DNA from: Phoronis australis
Lineage: Eukaryota > Phoronida > Phoronidae
Assembly (NCBI GenBank): GCA_002633005.1
Contig: NMRA01000086.1
Coordinates: 798,321-862,320, forward strand
Direction of reading: 5' to 3'
Length of the DNA: 64,000 bases
Program-made: the position numbers and the translations under genes
The notes under the pieces: model-generated
What the model saw: the letters and a program-made list of their open reading frames with translations, nothing else
What the model was told of the DNA's origin: nothing
The model's database searches: none
Part shown: piece by piece, positions 14,474-26,500 of the stretch
How the letters are laid out: each line of letters begins with the position of its first letter
How positions within the stretch are numbered: the stretch's first letter is position 1

Positions 14474-14522
14474 AAAACTAGCTGGATGTTTCTTGGGGCT
14501 CCTGGTAGTTATTACTGGCAAG
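14474..14522 (+). CDS. Integrin alpha exon (end of blade 2)
   Basis: Acceptor TTCCAG, donor GTAGGT, phase 0 in and phase 1 out. It encodes KTSWMFLGAPGSYYWQ plus one base, matching the conserved LLGGPGSYxWQGQ segment of integrin alpha chains. It is the first exon I can identify; the preceding exon should end in phase 0. Confidence 0.85.
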
Positions 14523-17500
14523 GTAGGTGGTACCTGAGCTGTTAAATGTGATATTAAAAGGTTTCTTATTTTCTGTAAAATTGTTGGCAGTAGTGAGTCA
14601 TTTTTATCATTTAGTCACTTGTGAGCACTGATTCTGTAATGTCATTATTACCTTGTGACATACGGAATCAATTGTTTTTATTTAATTTTGAAGTTGAAGT
14701 AGGGCAAGCTAGCACTTTTTGTTTTCTTTGAATAAAATATATTAAATTTCGTTTCACGAGTAAATATCAAGAACATTTTAGTCTATTGCAATCTTGGATC
14801 ATATTGTTTAGATGTCATATAACAACATTTGCTAAAATTACTATTAATACCAGAACTTAACAACCTTTGAAAATTGGAAAAATGACAATTTGACACCCTG
14901 TAAAGTAAGTTGAGATTACCGTGCCAATTCAGTCAGGGCTTGGAATTTTTCTCTTTTTTAGTTTCGATTTCCTCGTATTTGATTTCCAGTTTCCTCTTCT
15001 TTCATCTCCTTTAATCATTATTCTGACTATTCATACAATAACCTTTATTTCAGTTTAATATTACTGCACAAAAGTATTTCTATCACAAAAGCCTATTTAA
15101 TTGTGGAGCGACACATCACCTGGAAAATTTTTCTCTTTCCTTGTCATTGGTCATTCCAAGCTCCGCATTGTCCTGATGAGAGATTTAATAGTTGTACTGT
15201 GTAGTAACACTGACATTTAATCACTTTACAACTCTCCAATCACCTGCCATTCATTCAAGTCACTATTTCAAGGTACCTTAACTACACGGTTAACGGACTC
15301 ATAAACACGGCCCGTGAAGGCATGAACACGACTCACGGACCTGCAAACACCATCCACTGACTCACAAACACGGGAACGAACTCACAAAACACGATCTACG
15401 CACCCAAATACACGGGACACGGACTCGTATTTCCGAGGAAACACGGTTAACGTACCGCCAAACACGGTTTACGGACAAAATGGAGATGTCAGCTGACCTA
15501 GGAAGCCGATGAGTCTGTGACCCGTGTTTGGCGGCCCGTTAACCGTGTTTCCTCGTGAATATGAGTCCGTGTCCCGTGTATTTGGGTGCGTAGATCGTGT
15601 TTTGTGAGTTCGTTCCCGTGTTTGTGAGTCAGTGGACGGTGTTTGCAGGTCCGTGAGTCGTGTTCATGCGTCCGTGCCCGTGTTTATGAGTCCGTTGACT
15701 GTGTAGTTTAGGTACCTTGTATTAAAATACTACAAGTTTTCAAAATTGATTGGTGAACATTCTGCTTGAAACTTTGTTGGTCTGACTCTAGCCTTGTTGT
15801 TTGATCTTTACACATATATATTGCGGAAATCAAAATCATTGCACGTAAAGCTGGGCTATTGTTAGCTAAGGTTGCGAACTTGTGTTGTTTCAGGACAACT
15901 GTTTTCAAAAGACATGGATCGGCCTGACCGAGTTTTTCAGTCGACTGTAGAGGGGACTAAAGAAGATGACAATCAGCAAATGGGTAAGAAAATTTGATCA
16001 AAGCATTCATGCCAGCTTCTGGTTTCTGCAGGTAATTGATTTGTTTTGGTGAGTGGTTCTTATTCCGGCAGAATAAATTCCTCTTAGGACTGCCTTTGCT
16101 TCTTGTAAATACATATTAGAACTGTCGGAACTAAATATTGATAATTTCAGGCTATTCAATAGCCACTGGTGAGTTGAATGGAAACAACATCCCCGACGTG
16201 GTAGGGGGCGCTCCGCGGTCACACCAGAATGGACGCGTCTTGATGTTCACACGCAATCTGGTGTCACTGGGCAACATCACTGGTCAACAGATGGGCTCCA
16301 GGTTTGGACACAGTGTAGCTGTGCTGGACGTCAATGGTGATGGGTAAGGCCAGTGTGATACGAAATGTTTCTTTGAATTCATCTAATCTCACAATGCATA
16401 GATATGTATAACACTCATGAGTTGAGAGGGAAGTTGTTTGTTGATTGTGCCAATTGTTAAGATGAAATGTGCTTCATCTGAACTTAATATGTATGTTGCT
16501 TATTGCTGGGTAGGTGATTGCATTTAAAGTTTACAATTGTCTAGGTTCTGTTGCATCTACTGGGAAACCAAACTTAAATGCTATTTACGAAGCATATGTC
16601 TTGCTTCAGTTTATAGCATGACAATTCCCCCTCCCCTTAAATCTCAGTTGCACGCACACAAAATTTCAGTTATCTGTAAACTGAAAATTCAGTTTTGTGA
16701 TCTGAAATGTCATTTTGACCACTGTCCGATTTCTGCACAGACCAGGAAACTTAAGCATGTGCAACTGAATGGGTGGGTGAAAATGTTTCCTTCGCTTTAC
16801 CAACAGGAGCTGCTTTACGTGGGTCATGTTAGTGATATTTTATCAAATTTTTTATTCCAGACGAGATGACATCATTGTGGGTGCTCCCTGCTATTCTCAC
16901 TACGAGAAGAATTTGATCGATGTCGGTCGTGTATACGTTTTTTACCAAGACAGATTCGTAAGTTACTTTGTAGAATTGTGTATTGTTACAGATGTTCGTG
17001 TTTCACATGATAATCCATTGATTTGTAGTACACAGCTAACATATTTAGACAAAATAACCTGGAATTCTCTACCCTAACACTGATGAGTGCAAGCAAAATT
17101 TCCCATCGTGGTTAAGAGAGTCAGTCTGTAGTTGGAGACTTATTAATACACCCATACTCTTGACTTTTTGTCTGTATATTTTTTGCATGCATTGCATCCC
17201 ATACTATCATTACTAGCCATCTGCTTGTTAGTTGTTTTCTGTTGATAATATAAAACTAAGCTTAAGAGACCAACTGTAAGTATTATTCATGTCAGAACCA
17301 ATACTATCCCTCATTTACACACCTGCAGGGTAACAGGTATGTAATCGAATTACGGTAAAAATTCCCAAATTTAGGACAGTCTCCCAAATTTCGGACACCT
17401 AAATCCAACCCCATACTTAATTTTTTGATTCCGAAATTTCATGTTGTGAACACATCCACTAAAACAAGAAACTGTAGGAACACTGCATTTATCCACCTTC

Positions 17501-20500
17501 ACTCTTATCAGGCTTCTATTGTGAGTCAGCATGCGTGAATAATTGGCTGATAAGCCACCTCTGGAACTACTTTTGGCTGAATGGATGACCAGGCCATAAA
17601 ATGATAATTAGCCAAGACCAGTTACTATAATGCAACAAAGAATAATGTCTTGCATCACCTAGCCTTGGTGGAAAGCTGTATACTGTATTGGCTCAAACAA
17701 ACGCTTAGAAAAATTCATTTCACGGGGAGGGNGTTCATGCGTCCGTGCCCGTGTTTATGAGTCCGTTGACGGTGTAGTTTAGGTACCTTGTATTTAAATA
17801 CTACAAGTTTTCAAAATTGATTGGAGAACATTCTGCTTGAAACTTTGTTGGTCTGACTCTAGCCTTGTTGTTTGATCTTTACACATATATATTGCGGAAA
17901 TCAAAATCATTGCACGTAAGGCTGGGCTATTGTTAGCTAAGGTTGCGAACTTGTGTTGTTTCAGGACAACTGTTTTCAAAAGACATGGATCGGCCTGACC
18001 GAGTTTTTCAGTCGACTGTAGAGGGGACTAAAGAAGATGACAATCAGCAAATGGGTAAGAATTTTTTGATCAAGGCATTCATGCCAGCTTCTGGTGTCTG
18101 CAGGTAATTAATTTGTTTTTGTGAGTGGTTCTTATTCCTGCAGAATAAATTCCTCTTACGACTGCCTTTGCTTCTTGTAAATACATGTTAGAACTGTCGG
18201 AACTAAATATTGATAATTTCAGGCTATTCAATAGCCACTGGTGAGTTGAATGGAAACAACATCCCCGACGTGGTAGGGGGCGCTCCGCGGTCTCACCAGA
18301 ATGGACGCGTCTTGATGTTCACACGCAATCTGGTGTCATTGGGCAACATCACTGGTCAACAGATGGGCTCCAGGTTTGGACACAGTGTAGCTGTGTTGGA
18401 CGTCAATGATGATGGGTGAGGCCAGTGTAATACGAAATGTTTCTTAGTTTGAATTCATCTGATCTCACGATGCATAGCTATGTATAACACTCAGGAGTAA
18501 GGAGAGAAGTTGTCTGTTGATTGTGCCAATTGTATAGTGCTTCATCTGAACTAATATGTATATTGCTTATTGCAGGGTTGGTTGCATTTATAGTTTACAA
18601 TTGTCTAGGTTCTGTTGCATCTACTGGGAAACCAAACTTAATGCCATTTACGAAGCATATGTCTTGGTTTACAGCATGGTAATACTCCTCCCCTTCAATC
18701 TCAGTTACACGCGCACAAAATTTCAGTGATCTGTAAACTGAAAATTCAGTTTAATATTGATCTAAAATGTCATTTTGACCACTGTCCGATTTCTGCATTT
18801 GTGAATGACTGCCACAGACCAGGAAACTTAAGCATGTACAACTGAATCGGTGGGTGAATTGTTTCCTTCGCTTTACCAACAGGAGCTGCCCTCCGTGGGT
18901 CATGTTAGTGATATTTTATCAAATTTGTTATTCCAGACGAGATGACATCATTGTGGGTGCTCCTTGCTATTCTCACTACGAGAAGAATTTGATCGATGTC
19001 GGTCGTGTATACGTTTTTTACCAAGACAGATTTGTAAGTTTGTAGATGTATATTGTTATAGACGTTAGTGTTTCACATGATAATCCGTTGATTTATAGTA
19101 CACAGTTAACATATTTAGACTATATAACCTGGTATTCTCCACACTGAGTGGAAGCAAAATTTCCCATCATGGTTATGAGAGTCAGTCTGCAGTGGAGACT
19201 TATACCATGTTTCTCATATTGCAGATACATCAATTTTAGTAGCATTGGCCGTAAATCTCACATTTCGGACAGTGTGCATTTCGCATGATTGGTAATTCTT
19301 TACACATCGGTTAAACCTGCCACTGGTGTAATGTATTAACTGATGTCGCAGTCTATAGTTATCGATGTCTATGGTTTTTGTATATATTGCACGTTTTTTG
19401 GCAGTCATAATCACGGACTCAAAATATTTGCCATGCGTGATTGCAGTTTGACTATGCATATTAAATATATGTTCTTCGACTTTCGCGTAATCGCCGCGAC
19501 AGTGTCACGCTTTGTTTTTGGATTAACAGCTAATTAATAATCTCTGGTGATGAGACCGATGTGCTAGCTTGTCGAATAAGGGTTCACGGCTTCGATTTTG
19601 CGGTTCACTTATGTTCCTCTCGGTGCCCCGACCTTCGCTATGCCATGCGCCGGAATTGTTCAGTGTCAAGTTAAAACAGACTTTGTGAAAAGCAAAAATC
19701 CATGTCCTATTTTGTCATGCGGTATACGTTAAAATGTTCATGTTGTAAATATAGCTTTGTGTCTCCCTACTGACATTCTATATACTAACCTATTTTGTAT
19801 TCTACCCATGCTCACCGTCTGAGTTACCGCCCATAGCACTTAAGTTTGGAGTCTAAACAATTGAAGGTGGGCGGTAAGCCAAGCAAGGGTCATTAAAATC
19901 GAAATTTTTGAAACATCAGGAGTGGGTCCTTACTGCACAGAAGACTGATTTTTACCCTCATCAAGTCATATAGTCACCTTGTAACTCACCTCACTGCTTA
20001 TACCATTATAGTGTTTTTGGATCTTGCCAGTCATTATGTAAGTGTCGTGTGCGCAGTGAATGAAGAAAACAATTAGCTTCTGATTCGTCATTTTCAGCAC
20101 CGATTCACCTATCAAAATGCTGCCATTTTGGAGGGTACAAATGAATATTCTTATGGTCGGTTTGGATCCACTCTAGCAGCAGCTGATGACCTGAATCAGG
20201 ATGGATTTAAAGGTTTGTTACTTGAAGCAGTCAGCTACAATCATGATTTATTGTTCAGAAGCCTCTTTACATGATCTATTTTAGACCAAGTGATGTGACT
20301 ACAACGGCCTCTATGAATAAAAGATCTATTGGATAAGATCAATAGTTTTACTTAGAAAACAATCCTTGATATAACTAAATTCATTTTCCTTCACTGTGCT
20401 GTTGTCTATAATTACCTAAGTATTCCTCTTTTTCCAGACTTTGTCGTTGGTGCTCCATATGAGGGCCCCAACCAAGAGGGTGCTATTTACGTCTTCCATG

Positions 20501-23500
20501 GCTCCAAGGATGGCGTTAACACTTCACACCAACAGGTAGCAGCACAAGTCATCCACTGCATGCTGGTTACCCATTCACCATTAGTAGTTGATATGTTGAT
20601 GATGCCCCTTTTATTAGTAGGCAGGAATATCCTCACAGTCTCCGTCATTGTATGCTGCGAGTTAAAGTTGGCAGTATTCCAAAACAAAAAAAACGAGACA
20701 TCTGGATGAAGAAAGCGAGAGGGAACTGTCTGTTGCTGTGACACCCAGAATGCAACACTCAGAAACATACCGATCACATTTTTGTTTTTAGTCGTGCCTG
20801 TGAAATTTTACTGTGAAATGGGGGTGTAGTGTTGATAAGCTTGAAAATATGTAGGCGGTATTAACATGAGGTCATCAATGTGTATATGAATTTTGTTTGT
20901 TAAAAAGCATGGCAGACTGACGTGGGATGCATCTTCAAAAAGGGGATGGTCTTGTCAAAAGCAGCACAGTTGGCAACTGCATGCATGTTTCCATGAACAA
21001 ATTATAAAGCAATTGGTTAATTTCCTTTTCCCAATTGAACACGTGTCTCAAACTGATATACAATTTTGTTATTACATCAATTTTTGTTTTAGATTATCCG
21101 GGGCAACAGTATATCAGATAAGACCAGGTCATTTGGGTATTCCATATCAGGAGGCTTTGATCTGGACACCAATGCATACCCTGATTTGCTGGTAGGAGCC
21201 ATGGACTCGGACCAAGCCATTTATCTGAGGTAAATATTTTTGTGACTGACCAACGGAGAACTTTAAACTTAACCAAGGCAATCTTAAAAAACAGGAAACA
21301 AAACTGGTCTGTCTGTTATACTTTGATAAAATTAAACATAGGCGTGTCCCAAGTATTAAAGGTAAACAACAAGTAAGATTTCTGGATTCAACAGTCTCCT
21401 TTTGCAGGGGTGGAAAAGTGCATTTTATAATTTACTTGACTTTCAAATGTAGAGGTGTCCACACTTAAGTATGCTGAATCTAGATAAATGACGACTTATT
21501 GATCACGCCTCACTTTGCTTTTCATTTTTTGTTCTTCTTATTGGAACTCTGTGCCTGGTTGCATCACGGAGTCCCAAATAGGGACTTGACTAAGTTCCCT
21601 AAATCTACAGCATATTTGTTGGCTTGTTAAACAATAATCGTCCTTTCTTTTGCTGCGTGAGTCTCAGTCTTTACTAAGTCAATTTTTGGCTTTGATACAA
21701 ATCGAGAGTGAAGTCTACACTTGAATTATCAATATTATTGATAATAAATTGTGATCTTTTCGTGCCACGCCCCCTAATTTAAGGACTAAGTCCCTAATTA
21801 GTTTAACTGAATTAATCGCGCATTTTGCAGTTAATTATTAGGAAATGTCAATAGTCAAAGAACAGCTCATAGTAAAAATAAAATGATACAAAAATATTAC
21901 CTCTGTTAGTACATAATGAAACAACTATGCAAAAGATTTAGGGAACTTAGTCGAGTCTCTATTTGTGATTGTTCCATGCAGCCGTGCACTGAACCCTAGA
22001 AGTGGCATGCTAATCTTGATGCAAAGTGTGGTGATTAGCATATTACAGATGTACAACAATTGCCCTACCGATGTGCTGGGCTGTGGGTAATTACCACAGA
22101 ATCTGAGAGAAACCCCAGAAAATCATTGGCCAAGAGCAATGTTTTTTCAACTAAAATAAGATCTTTTAAGGGTCCTTTTTTAAAACTCTGAGTGTCCCAA
22201 AGCTATGTAAAAGATCATTCAAGGAATCCCAAAAGTTTCTTTTGGAAGGCACAGAAGTTAGGAAAAATACCACATTTGACCCTCATTGCAGCGAAACGAG
22301 GAATTGTTTATTCGAGTCTGCAAAGCTGACTCTCTTTACAGCACTGCTTTGGAACTGCAAAACTGGTTGTTTGGTTCCAAACTCAATTAGACATGTGTGG
22401 CAGTTTTCCAACTTGTACTGAATTCAAAACAAACTTTAGGATTCCTGGAATAAGAGGAACACGTATCTTCTCAGTTAAGCAATATCCAGATATGCATAGT
22501 TTTGAATTATGTGAACATTTCTTAAACCACCCTGTATATTCACATTGGTTATGTTCCCATTGTTTTTAGGACAAGACCTGTTGTTAGTGTGAACTTTACT
22601 AGGTTTGTGTCAATACCTCGGCATGTGAAGCTGGACAGGAAGGACGTGCAGTTGGCTGATGGAACAAATGTGACTGGGTATACAGTTATACTGCTTTATA
22701 TTTCATGTGTAACTTAATAGCTGGTTTGTGAACATTTTAATCAAAGGAAATTAGGTCAGTTATTGAACATGTGGTTTTGCTATCAGTTTATCTTTTCTTA
22801 TTTGCTATATTTTACTGAAAAGACGTGATCTACAGAACTTTAAAAAATATGTTCTATCGAGTTAAAATTTATGGTTTTATTGATATTTGGCTTAACAGAC
22901 TGACTTAACAACATAACCTTAGTAAATGTAATGAAGTGCATTCTGTTGCTAATGATTTTTGCATGAATACTGTAATTTTCATTTTTTTTACATTTGTAGT
23001 AATTAAAGTGAGATTTTACCTTCTTACTTCCAGATTAAGCTTTGATGCCTGCTTTGAGTACAAATCACTCAATGGTCCAGAAAAAATCAGTACGTGCAAC
23101 ACTTCTTTTTCTGACTATTCTTTGCCATGTTCCTTAATCTTTACCAATTTTATAAGCACTGAATGTTTTGTCTATAATTTATATCCTAGATTATAACTGT
23201 ATGGCAACCTTCAGCTTTTCGAAAACGTTTTGATATTTTTTGATGCAAAATGTAGCAGATATCTACTCTCAATCTGTTGAGATGGCTTGCATTATTTTAG
23301 AGTTCGGAGATGAAGCATACTGATGTTGAAGTCAATTCCATTGCGTCATGGGTCATGGATCGTGAATCTGGGTATGGATAGATACTTGCATTCTTTTTAT
23401 GTCAGGTATTGACATGGACTGGAAATTGGACTCACTGAAGAGCTTGACCAAACGGTACTTTCTTAAAGACCAGCCTTTAGAAACTGCTTTGACGAGACGA

Positions 23501-26500
23501 AATTTCGTTCTGGGCAAAGGAAGACAGCACTGTTACCGACTGCAAGGCTATGTAAAGGTATATGTACGGACTCGGGGAGGGTGGGGGATATTGTTACCTT
23601 GTTAGTTTACCTCATGAATCTGTGATGAACGTGTGGCTTGTGCTATTCCCCTGGCCATGATTACAGCCCCTTATGTTAAGTGTGCGCAGACCAAAGGTTT
23701 GTGGCACCTGCCAATTTAATAACTGTATGTGTAGGTATTAAGGCCGATTTGTCTAAAGTGAAGCCATGCCTACATCTAGAATTAGAAGTGGACGGTGTCG
23801 CCAAAGACTTGAGTAAAAACTGTTTTTTGATGAACCTCATCATGATTTGGGATATAGACGCAGGGGCCTTAATCCACAACATTTAGCGTACTAAGCTAAC
23901 TGATGACAAGTCAGTGCGTTTTATTTAGAAGCCTCTTATGTAAGTGGAATATTTTTTGTACAGTTCAGATTGTAAATAGAAGACGGTACAGTGCTCCATG
24001 CTTAGCTAAACGCTAAGTTGCATTTGGCGACCTGACAAAAATCCCAGGTTGTCAAATAAATCTGAGGACGCCAAAATTAAAAACAAAATCATTTTGCCAA
24101 CTTTTTCCCATTGGGCACGTAAATCGTCGTCTGTTTACTTCCTGCTTAAACGTGGTTGCAAATGCGTTGAATTCACAAAATAAATGGAACAATTGTGAAT
24201 CAAACATAATAAATTTAGGGAAACTGTAATTTCAAGTTTGGAAGTCAACACGAACCTTGAAACGAATTTAGGGGGAAATATTGTCCGACTTTGATCCTCT
24301 CACTGGCAACCTTGTGATGACTTGGAATTTTCCCTGGTCGTCAAACACAATCTGAGGTCACATTACCAACCTGCTGATCGCTAAATCAAGCATTATGGTA
24401 CTATAGTGTCAGTCAGCACAAAATAACTAATATACTGACAATTTGTTATGGACCTGAGTTCATAATTTGTGGAGTACGTGTCGTTTAATTACAACGAGGT
24501 TTATTCTATCATTTAAAGTGTTTTTCTCCATCATATGTAAGTCTTGATTATTATGCTAATTACAAAGAAAACATTTTTTTGCTTCTCAGAACTCTGTTCG
24601 TGACAAGCTGACTAACATTAGAGCTGAAGTGACGTACAGACTCAACTTGAATGAGTCGCACTACGGTCCTCAAGAACTCATGCCTGTCCTCAACCAGTAC
24701 ATATCCACGACCAGACATGCTGACGCACCTATATGGAAGGACTGTGGAGACGATAATGTGTGTATTCCTGACCTGAAGGTGTCTGCTCAGAGGTAAGGTC
24801 CACCTTGTCAAGAGCTAGCACCGTCCTCTGTGAACTGTCTAATGCTGGTTTATGTAATCAAAGTAACACTTCCAGGCAAGGCCTGGGTAGAGTTTAGTAA
24901 CATTATTACCTCACTGAAATCTAGCCTAAATGACGTGTTCTCATTTGAAATACATAGCAGTGTGCATTACATGAATTTGTCATTTACTCTTGACTTCTAC
25001 ATCAACCAATGTACACAGAGTCCAGATACCCTGCCCTCTGTTATGCACATAGCTAAGCCGGAGGCGCCTGGACTTCATTTTGGTCAGCGATAATCATTCA
25101 AACTGTGTTTACAGAGTTAATCGAGCATTGCGAACAATGTCATAAAATGTAATAAACAACTCTGCCTATCAAAGTATAAAACTGCTTTTTGAAAAAATGC
25201 ACGTTTTCAAGAATTAATGATTCAACAAATGTGTGGAACATAAAAAGTACCCGAATTCGGTGTTCAAGTCATAAAAAAAGTTTGAGTAACTATATAACTG
25301 CATTTTCGCACGTCAAAATTTAATGGGCTTCAGCTGCTTGACTGATGAGGAAAGCAGTCCACGCTCAATTATCACCATCTGATTAGATTTTTTCTATATC
25401 AAGGTACCTAAGCTACACGGTCAACGGACTCAAAACACGGGGCACGGACTCATGAACACGGGGCACGGACTCATGAACATGATTCACGGACCTGCAAACA
25501 CCGTCCACTGACTCACAAGCACGGAAACGGATTCACAAAACACGATCTATGCACCCAAATACACGGGACACGGACTCATATTCACGAGGAAACACGGTTA
25601 ACGGACCGCCAAACACGGGTCACGGACTCATCGGCTTGCTGGGTCAGCTGACATCTCCATTTTGTATGTGACCCATGTTTGGCAGTCAGTTAACCGTGTT
25701 TCCTCGTGAATATGAGTCCGTGTCCCGTGTATTTGGGTGCATAGATCGTGTTTTGTGAATCCGTTTCCGTGCTTGTGAGTCAGTGGACGGTGTTTGCAGG
25801 TCCGTGAATCATGTTCATGAGTCCGTGCCCCGTGTTCATGAGTCCGTGCCCCGTGTTTTGAGTCCGTTGACCGTGTAGCTTAGGTACCTTGATATAGAAA
25901 AAATCTAATCAGATGGTGATAATTGAGCGTGGACTGCTTTCCTCATCAGTCAAGCAGCTGAAGCCCATTAAATTTTGACGTGCGAAAATGCAGTTATATA
26001 GTTACTCAAACTTTTTTTATGACTTGAACACCGAATTCGGGTACTTTTTATGTTCCACACATTTGTTGAATCATTAATTCTTGAAAACGTGCATTTTTTC
26101 AAAAAGCAGTTTTATACTTTGATAGGCAGAGTTGTTTATTACATTTTATGACATTGTTCGCAATGCTCGATTAACTCTGTAAACACAGTTTGAATGATTA
26201 TCGCTGACCAAAATGAAGTCCAGGCGCCTCCGGCTTAGCTATGTGCATAACAGAGGGCAGGGTATCTGGACTCTGTGTACATTGGTTGATGTAGAAGTCA
26301 AGAGTAAATGACAAATTCATGTAATGCACACTGCTATGTATTTCAAATGAGAACACGTCATTTAGGCTAGATTTCAGTGAGGTAATAATGTTACTAAACT
26401 CTACCCAGGCCTTGCCTGGAAGTGTTACTTTGATTACATAAACCAGCATTAGACAGTTCACAGAGGACGGTGCTAGCTCTTGACAAGGTGGACCTTACCT

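Larger units (their letters stand above)
15662..17150. repeat. Duplicated block A, copy 1 (three integrin exons)
   Basis: It pairs with 17733-19205 at an offset of about 2.07 kb. Exons are almost identical and introns differ by scattered substitutions and small indels, as between alleles. The second copy starts one base after an N. Confidence 0.9.
17733..19205. repeat. Duplicated block A, copy 2, starting at a single N
   Basis: The copy starts abruptly inside the right arm of the foldback element (GTTCATGCGTCCGTGCCC) directly after the undetermined base 17732. It loses similarity to copy 1 after GGAGACTTAT. Confidence 0.9.

Noticed and set aside
15662-19205. A nine-blade integrin propeller from exon duplication
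   Set aside because: Phases do not permit both exon sets in one frame, and the copy starts at an N.
24830-25093. Identical 87-codon frames at 24830-25093 (+) and 26198-26461 (-)
   Set aside because: They are intron sequence mirrored by the palindrome, not a conserved protein.
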